A DNA stretch of 64,000 nt, from contig NZ_CP033906.1 in NCBI RefSeq assembly GCF_003816055.1, positions 1,798,001 to 1,862,000 of the forward strand. The letters run 5' to 3'. Below, in pieces: positions 26,686 to 35,712 of the stretch. Below the pieces are notes generated by a model. It was given only the letters and a program-made list of their open reading frames with translations. It did not search any database and was not told the DNA's origin. Origin of the DNA: Bacillus sp. FJAT-42376. Lineage in GTDB: Bacteria > Bacillota > Bacilli > Bacillales > Bacillaceae. Both the position numbers and the translations under genes were made by a program. Each line of letters opens with the position of its first letter. Within the stretch, counting starts at the first letter, position 1.

Positions 26686-27335
26686 GTCTCTTTGCTCTGT
26701 TTTTTCCGTTTATAGTATCCGTTAATTTTTAAATATTTTTGATAGCCTTTCCGAATGCGTTCAAGCATCCATCTGGGAATCTTCCATTTTCCAAGCTTGG
26801 TTAACGGAAGATAGATCCGGTAATAGGCTTTTTTGAAGTCTTTCCAGCGGGGGCATTCAAATTCTTCCAAAAAATCGGAGACATCAACAATGTATCCTCT
26901 TCCGTCTTTCATCATGACGTTTTTCCCATGTATATCAGCAGGTCTAAGTCCTTCTTCAATGGCGTATTTAATGGCTTTATCGACATCTTTAATCACTCTT
27001 TCAGGAATGTATACCCCTTTTCTGAGAGCTTCATAGAGTGTAAGGCCTTCCAGTTTTTTCAGGATCAGATACCTGTCGCCATATCCGTACATTTCGGAAT
27101 AGGCAGGATGTTTGCCGAGCATGCGGTAAACCTGCTGTTCTTTCTCTGCGCCTTCCCGGTTTTCAGCGTACAGCTTTACAATTTTATCAGGAAGATCCTT
27201 GTGTATAAATACAGCTGCATAATTTCCCCTGCCGAGAAGTTCCCAGCCCTCGGGGATATTGTCTACATGCACCGGATCGAGCGGATCGACACTTTTTACA
27301 GAAACTTTGTCTGTTAGTTCCAAATCGATATTCAT
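26661..27335 (-). CDS. Small protein-kinase-like protein (YrzF/YbdM type)
   Basis: 224-residue kinase-fold protein. Visible: a glycine-rich loop LGRGNYAAVF, a Lys in IVKLY, a catalytic-loop equivalent RPADIHGKNVMM (Asp in place within DIHGKN), and VDVSDF where kinases have DFG. The C-terminal 70 residues are very basic. Likely a cytoplasmic Ser/Thr kinase of the small Bacillus type; substrate unknown. The start at 27335 is fixed by GGAGGTGAT 7 bases upstream; ATGs further up (27344, 27383) are less likely. Confidence 0.7.
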   Translation of the reverse strand: MNIDLELTDKVSVKSVDPLDPVHVDNIPEGWELLGRGNYAAVFIHKDLPDKIVKLYAENREGAEKEQQVYRMLGKHPAYSEMYGYGDRYLILKKLEGLTLYEALRKGVYIPERVIKDVDKAIKYAIEEGLRPADIHGKNVMMKDGRGYIVDVSDFLEEFECPRWKDFKKAYYRIYLPLTKLGKWKIPRWMLERIRKGYQKYLKINGYYKRKKQSKETKRLAKRS

Positions 27336-27534
27336 CACATTCATCACCTCCGGGAAACAATCGGTTCCCGATTTAGCTTTCATCCATTTAGAGTATTCAT
27401 AAATCTATCATACTCTTTTCTGACGGTCCAGTCATCTACTTGAATGTAAGAAGTTTTTAGTGTGCGGAAGCTTGTTATTTCAGGGTTCTTCGTATAATGT
27501 TGGCTGTAACGATGGATGGAAAGTGTGTGGGTTT

Positions 27535-27858
27535 ATGTTTAAATCGATTACGTTGTTTATTTTGGCAGGATTAGCGGAAATTGGGGGTGGGTACCTGATT
27601 TGGCTATGGATTAAAAATGGCCTTCCGGTTTGGTACGGTGCGATGGGAGGAGCCATTCTGATTGTATATGGCATTCTGCCGGCACTTCAGGATTTCCCTG
27701 ACTTTGGGAGAGTGTATGCAGCTTATGGCGGATTGTTTATCGTTCTTGCCCTATTATGGGGATGGGGAGTCGATGGAAAAGCCCCGGATTTTTATGATGG
27801 GCTCGGGGCTTTGATTTGCCTGGCAGGAGCAGGTATTATTTTATGGGCTCCAAGGTAA
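27535..27858 (+). CDS. YnfA/UPF0060-family membrane protein
   Basis: 107-residue protein with four membrane segments; the family sequences LAGLAEIGGGYLIWLWIK and RVYAAYGGLFIVLALLWGWG are clear. Members resemble small multidrug transporters, but a transport role is not shown here. ATG at 27535 matches family N-termini; a start at 27460 would add 25 unrelated residues. Confidence 0.88.
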   Translation: MFKSITLFILAGLAEIGGGYLIWLWIKNGLPVWYGAMGGAILIVYGILPALQDFPDFGRVYAAYGGLFIVLALLWGWGVDGKAPDFYDGLGALICLAGAGIILWAPR

Positions 27859-27954
27859 GATCCTCTATTCTATTAATTTTTTACTAGTAGGGACAAGTGT
27901 CGCTTCCAGGCTGATAGAGTTTGAATAATCTATTAGTGAAAGGAGGCGATTTTT

Positions 27955-28188
27955 TTGAGTTCCAGAAAAAAATGCCACTCCTGCAGCAGACCTAAGCAGG
28001 TGATGGATGAGGCAAGCCGCCGTCATCAAAGCGATACAGAAGGAATGTCCAGCAGACGCAGAAATTGCGGATGCAATCAAGTTCGTTCCGGCGACTGCTC
28101 CCGCTTTTGCTCAAATGTATGCAGAAGATTATTTCCATTCAGCTTCAACCAGTGCTTTAATGACTGTATTTCTTGTCAGGAAGACTGA
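27955..28188 (+). CDS. Cysteine-rich 77-residue protein, unknown
   Basis: A TTG start lies 7 bases after a near-perfect AAAGGAGGCGA ribosome site, which is the main evidence that this frame, and not the overlapping longer one from 28007, is translated. The product has about ten cysteines: CHSC near residues 8-11, NCGC near 38-41, then DCSRFCSNVC and CFNDCISC in the C-terminal half; the rest is basic and Ser-rich. The pattern would suit metal binding or a disulfide-linked spore-coat-type protein. I do not recognise the family. Confidence 0.5.
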   Translation: MSSRKKCHSCSRPKQVMDEASRRHQSDTEGMSSRRRNCGCNQVRSGDCSRFCSNVCRRLFPFSFNQCFNDCISCQED

Positions 28189-28215
28189 GAATCCGATATG
28201 CCCGCTGAATTCCCG

Positions 28216-28254
28216 AACCGCGACTGCTTTCTTTATGAGCCGTCGCGGTTTTTT
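28216..28254 (+). terminator. Terminator after the cysteine-rich gene
   Basis: AACCGCGAC/GTCGCGGTT stem with a 17-base loop and T-run. The rest of the gap to 28462 shows no gene I would support. Confidence 0.7.
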
Positions 28255-28462
28255 GATGATGAAGGGTGAGGCGGATCCGGATGCTGCGGCAGGATGGAAT
28301 AGCAAGGAGAGATACTGCGCTTTGCTTCAGGCGAATCGGCCGCCGGGCAATTTTTTGAGGCGGCTGAAAGCAGTCCGCTGCTGATGCGAAAAAAAGAATG
28401 CATATTCTGTTCATTGACTCTATAATGGAATTTATCTTTATGAAAAAGGGGTTTTAATCGAA

Positions 28463-29260
28463 TTGAAAAAGATATTGATGACCTTTGCCATTTTATTCAG
28501 TCTTTTTGCATCAGGGTGTTCGGTTCAGGAAATGGAGGCTGGGCAGGCAGGGGAAAAGGATGAGGCTCCGGTAAAGCCGGAATCGGATCTTCCGCTGGAG
28601 TCTGAGCATGGAGAACAGCAGGAAACGAAAGGTCAAACCATGAAAGCTGCCGTTATTTCCGTCACAGACGGGGATACGATCAAGGTCCGGCTCAAGGATG
28701 GCAAAACCGAGAAGGTGCGTTTTATTCTAGTGGATACGCCTGAAAGCAGAGGGAAGTATCAAGGTCATCCCCAGCCTTTCGCGAAAGAAGCATCAGACTA
28801 TACAAAGAAGCAGCTTTTAGGGAAGGACATTGAACTGGAACCGGGAGTGGAAGAGCGTGACCGGTTTGGCAGGCTTCTCGCATACATATGGATGGATGGT
28901 ACATTATTTAATGAGCGCCTGTTAAATGAAGGATTCGCCCGTGTAGCCATTTACCCGCCGAATACGAAATATCTTGATCAATTTGAACGGATTGAAAAGC
29001 AGGCGAAAGAAGAAAAACGGAAGATTTGGTCACTTGAAAATTATGCGACGGACAGGGGCTTTACTCAGTCTGTACGGCAGAAAGAGGCTGCTCAGCCGGA
29101 TTCACAGCCTGGAAAAGTCCCGTTTGATCCAAAGGGTCCGGACCGGGATTGCGGTGATTTTGAAACGCATGAAGAAGCCCAGGCATTTTTTGAAGCGGCA
29201 GGCCCAGGAGATCCTCATCAGCTGGACAGAGATGGAGACGGGCTAGCCTGTGTTAAATGA
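28463..29260 (+). CDS. Thermonuclease-family lipoprotein with excalibur domain
   Basis: 265-residue surface-anchored nuclease. Lipobox FASGC with Cys19, then an acidic linker. The staphylococcal-nuclease domain (about 60-195) keeps the catalytic residues: Arg in VRFILVDTPE, the Glu of that motif and Arg in ERDRFGRLLAY, plus calcium-binding Asp in TDGDT. The C-terminal excalibur motif DRDCGDF...DRDGDGLACV (about 228-264) is a calcium-binding domain. It resembles B. subtilis YncB/YhcR-type enzymes. TTG start. Likely degrades extracellular DNA. Confidence 0.88.
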   Translation: MKKILMTFAILFSLFASGCSVQEMEAGQAGEKDEAPVKPESDLPLESEHGEQQETKGQTMKAAVISVTDGDTIKVRLKDGKTEKVRFILVDTPESRGKYQGHPQPFAKEASDYTKKQLLGKDIELEPGVEERDRFGRLLAYIWMDGTLFNERLLNEGFARVAIYPPNTKYLDQFERIEKQAKEEKRKIWSLENYATDRGFTQSVRQKEAAQPDSQPGKVPFDPKGPDRDCGDFETHEEAQAFFEAAGPGDPHQLDRDGDGLACVK

Positions 29261-29299
29261 AAAAGGGGAGAAGGCGAGTCCGTGCCTTCTCTCCTTTTT
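29261..29299 (+). terminator. Terminator of the nuclease gene
   Basis: GGGGAGAAGGC/GCCTTCTCTCC stem directly after the stop, followed by T-run. Confidence 0.85.
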
Positions 29300-29423
29300 G
29301 CTGTTTTGAGCTGTATGTCTGCAGCGAAGTCTTTCTTTGGAGGGAGAGCTGTTTTTTAGAGGCCTCCTGCAGTGAATAATTAAAAAGAAACGGATAAACA
29401 ATGGTGTAGAGGTGATAACGACG

Positions 29424-30083
29424 ATGAGCGGCTTCCAGCTGTTTTCCCTGCCCCATATTTTGACGATGTGCTTGCTTCTTTTCCTTTTCCTTATTCTGTT
29501 CTTCTTCAAAGATTGGTTTCATTCCATCCGGTTCCTGCTGGGATTCCTTTTACTGACTGCAATAACAGCAGAGAATGTATGGAAGGCACAAGCGGGACGA
29601 TGGTCTTTTTCTTCAGATTTGCCCTTGCATTTAAGTGATGTGGCCGTTATTTTAACGGCTTTTATGCTTTTCACAAAAAGCCGGCGGCTCTTTCAATTTC
29701 TATGGTTCGCAGGCATTGCAAGTTCCGTACAGGCCATCGCTGCACCTGATCTAGGTCCCTATCCGTTTCCGCATCTCATTTTCTTCACCTTTTTTATTTC
29801 CCACGGAGCCGTTATCCTGGGATGTCTGCTGTTTGCTGCCAATCATTTCAAACCGGATAAGAAAAGTCTTTGGATAACGGTGGGCTTGATCAACCTTTAC
29901 GCATTGGCAGTTTATCTGCTGAATCTATGGCTCGGATCCAATTATTTATATCTCATGAAAAAACCAGAAGGCGGTTCTCTTTTAAATTGGCTTGGTCCCT
30001 GGCCGTGGTACTTGCTTTCCATGGAAGGAACGATGCTGGTTAGTTTTCTGCTGCTATATTGGCCTTTTCGGAAACGGAGCTGA
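29424..30083 (+). CDS. YwaF-like integral membrane protein (TIGR02206)
   Basis: 219-residue membrane protein with about seven segments. Family features: SLPHILTM near the start, ENVWKAQAGRWSFSSDLPLH in the middle and LLNWLGPWPWYLLSMEGTM near the end, as in B. subtilis YwaF. Function unknown. The ATG at 29424 follows GAGGTGAT by 7 bases and is preferred over the GTG at 29412. Confidence 0.82.
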   Translation: MSGFQLFSLPHILTMCLLLFLFLILFFFKDWFHSIRFLLGFLLLTAITAENVWKAQAGRWSFSSDLPLHLSDVAVILTAFMLFTKSRRLFQFLWFAGIASSVQAIAAPDLGPYPFPHLIFFTFFISHGAVILGCLLFAANHFKPDKKSLWITVGLINLYALAVYLLNLWLGSNYLYLMKKPEGGSLLNWLGPWPWYLLSMEGTMLVSFLLLYWPFRKRS

Positions 30084-30226
30084 ACAACACGGGAGGCACC
30101 AGCCCGGTTTAATCATGTTCATGAATCGGCTGAAAGGGGAATGGAAATTGGAAAAGCGGGGAAAAGGTAGACATGTTCCGGAGAGTTTCGGGATATGTAT
30201 GAAGTAAAAGGAAAGGGAGGATGCAG

Positions 30227-30982
30227 ATGAAGTCGTTTAGGATGCTTGCCGTTTTGAATGCATTCACATACATCATTATGGTAGGGATGAATTTTTTAGC
30301 CAATGCCCTTCCGTTAAACGGGCAAACGACCGGGGAGGTTTCTGCTGGAGTGCCGGTTATTTTTGAACCTGCACCCTATGCTTTTGCCATTTGGAGTGTC
30401 ATCTATTTGCTCCTGGCGATTTGGGTAGTGAGGGCGTTTTTTGTTTCGGATCAGGAGAAACAGGTATACAGGAATATCGGCTATTATTTTGCTGTAAACG
30501 CTCTGCTCAATGCGCTATGGATTGTCCTTTTTCATTATGAATTATTTAATGCGACACTGGTTGTTATGCTGGGTCTTTTGTTCACGCTTATTAAAATCTA
30601 CACCATTATCGAAAAATCCGGCCAAACCAAATTTTTCTTGAACGTTCCGATATCGGTCTATATGGGATGGATTTCTGTCGCGACAATCGTGAACGTATTT
30701 ATTTTCTTTAAATCGAACGAAATCACTTCGTTTATCGGATTGGGTGAGCTCGCATGGGCAATCATTATGATCATTGTGGCCGGCCTCCTGGGAGCCTATA
30801 TGATCCTTGCCAAAAACGACCTTGCATACGGACTCGTGTTTGTCTGGGCGCTGATCGCCATCGCGGTGAATCAGATGAATGCCGTACCATCCGCAGCAAA
30901 AACCGCTGTTGTCGCAGCTGTTCTGCTTGCGATTCTGATCGTGTATAAAGGAAGCATGCTTCTGCTTAGGAAAAGAAAATAA
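30227..30982 (+). CDS. TspO/MBR-related tryptophan-rich membrane protein
   Basis: 251-residue protein with about seven membrane segments. TspO-like sequences include PYAFAIWSVIYLLLAIWVV and NALLNALWIVLFHYEL. It belongs to the longer bacterial group annotated as tryptophan-rich sensory protein. Ligand unknown. The ATG at 30227 is placed 6 bases after GGGAGG; an ATG at 30221 touches the ribosome site. Confidence 0.78.
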   Translation: MKSFRMLAVLNAFTYIIMVGMNFLANALPLNGQTTGEVSAGVPVIFEPAPYAFAIWSVIYLLLAIWVVRAFFVSDQEKQVYRNIGYYFAVNALLNALWIVLFHYELFNATLVVMLGLLFTLIKIYTIIEKSGQTKFFLNVPISVYMGWISVATIVNVFIFFKSNEITSFIGLGELAWAIIMIIVAGLLGAYMILAKNDLAYGLVFVWALIAIAVNQMNAVPSAAKTAVVAAVLLAILIVYKGSMLLLRKRK

Positions 30983-30991
30983 TAAAACACG

Positions 30992-31019
30992 CCCCTGCTT
31001 GAAGAAAGCAGGGGTTTAT
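30992..31019 (+). terminator. Terminator after the TspO-like gene
   Basis: CCCCTGCTT/AAGCAGGGG stem with GAAGA loop followed by TTTATTT. Confidence 0.8.
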
Positions 31020-31110
31020 TTCTGCAGTGGGAGCAGCAGGGAGGATCGAAAACTTTTTAGCAGATTCAGTTAGCAATTAGAGACCTTAAGACTGTATTAG
31101 CCGGAAATGA

Positions 31111-31482
31111 AAGAGGCTGGGACATAACTGAAACAACTATTCTCAAAGACGAACAATGTCTAAATGATTTTTCCTAAACTTTGTTTCTTACGAATGGGTT
31201 ATTCTGAAGCAACAAGTTCGTTCCATTGCGCTGCAGCCACTTCCTTTCCGCGGGGAGGAAGGCTTAAGCCTCCTCGGCTGCGCCTGCGGGGTCTTAAGCG
31301 TCCTCTACTTCCCGAAGGAGTTGAGTGGCTTCCGCTCCATTCCACTAAAGGATAAGATTCTTAGGAAGAATAAACTCTTCTTAAACCAAATAAAAACCCG
31401 AACGATTAGGGGAATGAGTTACTTACATCCACCTGATCGTTCGGGTTTTTCATTATCTAAAATACTTATGTCCCAGTCTCTT
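31111..31482. repeat. Inverted-repeat-bounded intergenic element, copy 1
   Basis: Bounded by AAGAGGCTGGGACATAA at 31111 and its approximate reverse complement TTATGTCCCAGTCTCTT ending at 31482. Inside are a GC-rich stretch (31235-31345) and a 16-bp stem AACCCGAACGATTAGG (31395-31410) pairing with 31432-31447, followed by T. No ORF with a ribosome site. A second member lies at 54451-54705. Such GGCTGGGACATAA-ended elements are, from memory, common in Bacillaceae. With 31020-31110 it fills the gap between the TspO-like gene and aldA. Confidence 0.75.
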
Positions 31483-31492
31483 AAGCCTATGT

Positions 31493-32944
31493 TTACTTTA
31501 AATCTGTTTTGTATTGCATGTACACAACCTGAGTGACAAGGAAGTCTTCAAGTCCGTGTTTTCCGTCCGCGCCGCCCAGTCCGGATTGGCGCATTCCGGC
31601 ATGATACCCCTGGATCGCTTCAAAATTTTCCCGATTGACGAACGTTTCTCCGAAGCGCAGCTGATTGGATACATACATCGCTTCATTGTAATCATCTGTG
31701 TAAACAGAGGAAGAAAGTCCATATACAGAATCATTCGCCATTCTGATGGCCTCATTCAAATCCGTATACGTGGTAACAGGAAGGACAGGCCCGAAAATTT
31801 CATCCTTCATAATATCCATGTCATCCGTCACGTTGGTTAAGACCGTTGGTTCGAGGAAGAATCCGCCGTTCATTCCATCCGGACGCTTACCGCCTGCTGC
31901 TACCTTAGCCCCGTCCTTGATGGCCTTTTCGAGAGCTTCCTCAACCGTTTTCAAACGGTCTTCACTGACTAGCGGCCCCATTTCAGCATGTCTGTCATGG
32001 ACGGCGTCGCCCACTTTCACCTTTTTAAAAGCAGCGGCCAGTTTTTCTGTGAATTCCTCAGCCACTGATTCATGGACATAAACCCGCTCTGCATTTGTGC
32101 ACGCCTGCCCGGCGTTATTAATGCGGGATGTTTTAATGTTTTCAACCGCCAAATCAAGGTCCGCATTCTTTGTGACGATGGCCGGTGCCTTGCCGCCAAG
32201 CTCAAGGTTGACTTTCGTAATATTCTGAGCGGCTGCTTCCATTACTTTTGTGCCTGCACCTATTCCGCCGGTCATAGTAATCATTCCGACTTTCGGACTT
32301 GCAGCAAGCGCATTTCCAATAGTAGATCCTGTACCGGTAATCATATTGTAAACGCCTTTTGGAAGGTCGAGCTCATCAATGATTTTTGTCAGTTCCGCTG
32401 CTGTATTCGGTGTCTGCTGACTCGGTTTTAAAACAATGGTACAGCCGGCAATCAGAGCCGTTGCCACTTTTCTGGCGAAAATAAAGACTGGGAAGTTCCA
32501 TGGCACAATGCCGCCTACAACCCCAATCGGGCGTTTGTGAAGGAAGATGTTCTCATTTGGCCGGTCACTTTGAATCACTTCTCCTTCAATTCTGCGTGCC
32601 CACTCGGACATATACCGGAAGTAATCAATAGCCAAATCTACTTCCGCAGAAGACTGTTCATATGGCTTCCCTTGTTCCTCTGATAACAGAGAGATGATTT
32701 TTTCGCGTTTTTTCTCAATCTCGTCGCCGATCTGGCGGACAATTTTTCCTCGTTTATAGGAAGGAACCTGTTCCCATTCCTTTTGTGCTTCATAAGCAGC
32801 ATGAATGGCCTTTTCGGCATCTTCTTTCGTGCCGTCCGGAATTCTTGAAATCACTTCTCCATTTGACGGGTTTACAACATCGATCATCTCGCTCGATGTT
32901 GAATTTGTATATTCTCCGTTGATATATAGTTTATGTTCTTGCAT
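31493..32944 (-). CDS. aldA: Aldehyde dehydrogenase, AldA-like (lactaldehyde/glycolaldehyde type)
   Basis: 483-residue NAD-dependent aldehyde dehydrogenase. Catalytic Cys in NNAGQACTNAERVYV, general-base Glu in LELGGKAPAI, and PWNFP of the cofactor site are present. The sequence tracks E. coli AldA unusually well (YMSEWARRIEGEVIQSDRP, C-terminal GGADGKHGLEDFLVTQVVY), so lactaldehyde or glycolaldehyde is the best substrate guess. The ATG at 32944 follows AGGAGG; the longer frame to 32995 is not needed. It is a single gene ending 10 bp from the repeat element. Confidence 0.88.
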   Translation of the reverse strand: MQEHKLYINGEYTNSTSSEMIDVVNPSNGEVISRIPDGTKEDAEKAIHAAYEAQKEWEQVPSYKRGKIVRQIGDEIEKKREKIISLLSEEQGKPYEQSSAEVDLAIDYFRYMSEWARRIEGEVIQSDRPNENIFLHKRPIGVVGGIVPWNFPVFIFARKVATALIAGCTIVLKPSQQTPNTAAELTKIIDELDLPKGVYNMITGTGSTIGNALAASPKVGMITMTGGIGAGTKVMEAAAQNITKVNLELGGKAPAIVTKNADLDLAVENIKTSRINNAGQACTNAERVYVHESVAEEFTEKLAAAFKKVKVGDAVHDRHAEMGPLVSEDRLKTVEEALEKAIKDGAKVAAGGKRPDGMNGGFFLEPTVLTNVTDDMDIMKDEIFGPVLPVTTYTDLNEAIRMANDSVYGLSSSVYTDDYNEAMYVSNQLRFGETFVNRENFEAIQGYHAGMRQSGLGGADGKHGLEDFLVTQVVYMQYKTDLK

Positions 32945-33128
32945 GGTAAATCCTCCTCTTTCTTCTTTTTTGCGACTATCTATTTCGTTCCACAAAAGAA
33001 AGAGAATAAAACATGTAAACTGTCTGGGAAAATAGGTTCAAGGCCGGATGGATTATTTTAGGAGAGGGTCCAAAAGAGGATAACGAATCATACGAATTCC
33101 TTATTTTTATAATAAATTGAAAAAAATG

Positions 33129-33155
33129 GTTTTTAATAGGCTTATAGAAGGGTAT
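33129..33155 (+). promoter_or_regulatory. Possible SigB promoter before the CAP-domain gene
   Basis: GTTTTT (33129-33134), 15-base spacer, GGGTAT (33150-33155) resembles the general-stress consensus GTTTAA/GGGTAT, 47 bp before the start codon. Confidence 0.4.
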
Positions 33156-33201
33156 AGTTGCTATGACTTGTTTTACATATTAGGTATGGAGGAATGGGAG
33201 A

Positions 33202-34137
33202 ATGAAAAAGAAGAAATTAGTCGGTTTAGGGCTGGGTTTTATGCTGGCGCTGGGTGTTTTGCCTGCGCAGGAAGTGCATGCCTCAGTAAACAGCACCGCA
33301 GTCCAGCAGGGGGAAAAGCTTGCCTATCAGCTTCGGGGATTTAATAAATTGATTGAATCCGGAGACATTTATGATGTAAACCGCTCTTATGACAGCTTTT
33401 CCAGACAAATTCAGGCTGCCGAGAAAGCAGTGGGGCGCGTTTCGGGATCATCAAAAAGAAAAGCACTTTCTAAAAAGTATGTGACGCCAGCAAAGGTTGC
33501 GAGAGAGCGCGTCATCTATGAAGTCTCTCAGTACCGTCTGATGAAAGTGATAGGAAAAGATGCTTTATTGAACCGTGTTACATATGTAGACAGCAATCTT
33601 AAAAAATTAGACCGCTTAAAAAAACGTGCGGTAGAAATTAAGAAGGCTGGCAAGTACAAGGCGGTTCCGGCTGTAATGACCGGATATCTTTCCGAAACGG
33701 AAAAACTCCAGAAAACGAACCGTTTTGCAGTCCCTGACCTTTCACTCAATCATACGCTGACGAGCGATGAACTGGATTCTTTTCTTCTGCTGAACCAGGA
33801 TCGGTACCGCAGTAAAAAGCCATTAATGACACTAAGTGAAAAATTAAGCTATATCGCTCAGATGAAATCAAAGGATATGCACTCTACAGGGATTCTAAGT
33901 CAATATTCTTCTAAATACGGCGATGTCGGCCAGATGATTATGAAATTTGGATTCCAGCAGCCTAATGAAGCAGGCATCCTTGTATATAAATTTACGACTG
34001 CGAGCAATGCCAAGGCTCAGAGAGAACTATGGAGAAACAATGCCAGTCTGAAAAACGTTCTATATCATCCTGCTTTTAACTATGCCGGTGTAGGCAGCTA
34101 CAGGAGCTATGCGACGCATCTTTTTGTAAATATCTAA
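33202..34137 (+). CDS. Secreted CAP/SCP-domain protein
   Basis: 311-residue exported protein. Signal peptide to VHA (about residue 28). Residues 30-175 are lysine-rich helical sequence (AAEKAVGRVSGSSKRKALSK) resembling SbsC-type domains. The C-terminal 120 residues look like a divergent CAP/SCP domain: LLLNQDRYRSKKP, LSYIAQMKSKDMHSTG and HPAFNYAGVGSYR. The YkwD-like family is often spore- or stress-associated. Function unknown. Confidence 0.75.
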   Translation: MKKKKLVGLGLGFMLALGVLPAQEVHASVNSTAVQQGEKLAYQLRGFNKLIESGDIYDVNRSYDSFSRQIQAAEKAVGRVSGSSKRKALSKKYVTPAKVARERVIYEVSQYRLMKVIGKDALLNRVTYVDSNLKKLDRLKKRAVEIKKAGKYKAVPAVMTGYLSETEKLQKTNRFAVPDLSLNHTLTSDELDSFLLLNQDRYRSKKPLMTLSEKLSYIAQMKSKDMHSTGILSQYSSKYGDVGQMIMKFGFQQPNEAGILVYKFTTASNAKAQRELWRNNASLKNVLYHPAFNYAGVGSYRSYATHLFVNI

Positions 34138-34141
34138 AAAG

Positions 34142-34176
34142 GAAAGCAGCCGCAGCAGATGGCTGCTTTCTTATTT
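34142..34176 (+). terminator. Terminator after the CAP-domain gene
   Basis: GAAAGCAGCC/GGCTGCTTTC stem, then TTATTTCTT. Confidence 0.75.
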
Positions 34177-34488
34177 CTTATCCAAATCCTTCAGAATTTG
34201 TGAGAGCCACACCCTTTTTAAATCATTGGAGAATACAAACTCTTTCGTCAGCAGCAATTGAAGGTCGAGATGAATTCGCTGGATTTCTTTTTTCGTTTTC
34301 AACAGGTGCCATTGATCGAGATTCATAAGAGAGAATGTGTGAAGAAGGGAATGAAGGGCTTGGAGCTGAAGGCGCAGCTGGTGCAGAAACCTTTTGTATT
34401 CTGAATATACTTCTCTTCTGTAAACCGTTAACGCGGCTGCTTCAGTGATGGATTGGAACGTTTTATTAATCCCGCGTTTTTTAATCAT
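34171..34488 (-). CDS. Uncharacterised 105-residue helical protein
   Basis: Basic, leucine-rich, probably all-helical cytoplasmic protein (RFLHQLRLQLQALHSLLHTF). I do not recognise the family. Supported by ATG with GGAGGG 6 bases upstream, and by position: convergent with the CAP-domain gene with the shared hairpin at its stop. Confidence 0.6.
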   Translation of the reverse strand: MIKKRGINKTFQSITEAAALTVYRREVYSEYKRFLHQLRLQLQALHSLLHTFSLMNLDQWHLLKTKKEIQRIHLDLQLLLTKEFVFSNDLKRVWLSQILKDLDKK

Positions 34489-34777
34489 TGGATCCCTCCA
34501 TATTGCCTGTTTACCTCAATTTATATGGACTTGCAGAAAAAAAAGAAGAAGGTTTTTATTTTTTTCTGCTGATTGGGAGCTGCTGGAGGATGAAAGATTT
34601 CTTTGAATGGGAAATGGGCGGGGAAAATCGGGTATGCTAAAAGCGCTGTTACGGAATGTGGCTTTTTAAGTGACCAGGCAAGTTTAAGAATGGATGAGAG
34701 CAAGGTATATAGAAACAAGGCAGTCTATAGACAAGGACTAAAACACCTTTCGGAAAACTATACTTAAATGATAAACA

Positions 34778-34806
34778 TGAAACTTTTGTAAGGGCTAGTC
34801 CGTATT
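34778..34806 (+). promoter_or_regulatory. ECF-sigma-type promoter before the Bax-inhibitor gene
   Basis: TGAAAC (34778-34783), 17-base spacer, CGTATT (34801-34806) matches SigW/SigM/SigX promoters of Bacillus. The start codon is about 30 bp downstream. The rest of the 34489-34833 gap shows no gene. Confidence 0.55.
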
Positions 34807-34833
34807 AAAGGAAACAGAAAAAGGAGTGTACAA

Positions 34834-35565
34834 GTGATGAGAACAGCTAATCCTACTATGAAGTCTTTTGAAAAAGAGATCGGATATTCCGGCGGCCGCC
34901 GCATGACCTTAATGGGTGCGGTCCATAAATCATTTTTGCTGTTATTTATTCTCGTTGTTTCAGCGGGAGCTACCTGGTATTATGCAGCGCAGGGAGATAA
35001 TGTTGCGCCAATGATGATGATTGGCGCAATCGGCGGACTCATTTTTGCTTTGATTACAAGCTTTGCACCGAAAGCATCGCCAATTACAGCACCGATTTAT
35101 GCAGTGCTTGAAGGAATGTTTGTCGGTGGAATTTCAGCTTACTACTCAAGCCTCTATGAAGGAATTGTCATGCAGGCAGTGCTGATTACAATGGGTGTAT
35201 TCCTTGGATTGCTTCTCATTTACAGAAGCGGGCTGATCAAAGTCACCCAGAATTTCCGTCTTGGGGTAGCTGCTGCAACACTGGGTGTGTTTATGGTATA
35301 TCTGATTTCATTTGTCCTCGGTCTTTTTGGAATTGCCGTTCCATTTCTTCATGAATCCAATACCATCGGGATTATCATATCACTAGTTATCATTGTCATT
35401 GCTGCATTGAATTTAGTTCTAGATTTTGATTTTATCGAGCACGGGGCAGCAAGGGGATTGCCGAAACATATGGAATGGTATGCAGGATTTGCGCTGCTTG
35501 TAACCTTGGTTTGGCTTTACCTTGAAATCTTGCGTTTGCTTTCAAAAATCAATTCAAGAAGCTGA
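34834..35565 (+). CDS. Bax inhibitor-1/YccA-family membrane protein
   Basis: 243-residue protein with about seven membrane segments, 60-residue spacing typical of the BI-1 family, and the C-terminal DFDFIEHGA and WYAGFALLVTLVWLYLEILR pattern. Family members are pH-sensitive calcium leak channels (B. subtilis YetJ is related). GTG at 34834 or ATG at 34837 could start it; AAGGAG is at 34821. An ECF-type promoter suggests envelope-stress control. Confidence 0.88.
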   Translation: MMRTANPTMKSFEKEIGYSGGRRMTLMGAVHKSFLLLFILVVSAGATWYYAAQGDNVAPMMMIGAIGGLIFALITSFAPKASPITAPIYAVLEGMFVGGISAYYSSLYEGIVMQAVLITMGVFLGLLLIYRSGLIKVTQNFRLGVAAATLGVFMVYLISFVLGLFGIAVPFLHESNTIGIIISLVIIVIAALNLVLDFDFIEHGAARGLPKHMEWYAGFALLVTLVWLYLEILRLLSKINSRS

Positions 35566-35712
35566 AACAGCAGGGTGAAATGTCTATTTTTCGCTCACGG
35601 CATAGCGCGGAGAGCCTTGAACGGCTATTCATTCAGCTCATCTTGTCATTTCGCTAAATAGTTCCTGCAGAAATTGGGATACTAAAAGAAATGAAAAGGA
35701 GGACTGTATTGA

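Noticed and set aside
28007..28384. 125-codon frame overlapping the cysteine-rich gene
   Set aside because: It lacks a ribosome site at its start and crosses the terminator hairpin at 28216-28254; the TTG frame with a near-perfect site was preferred.
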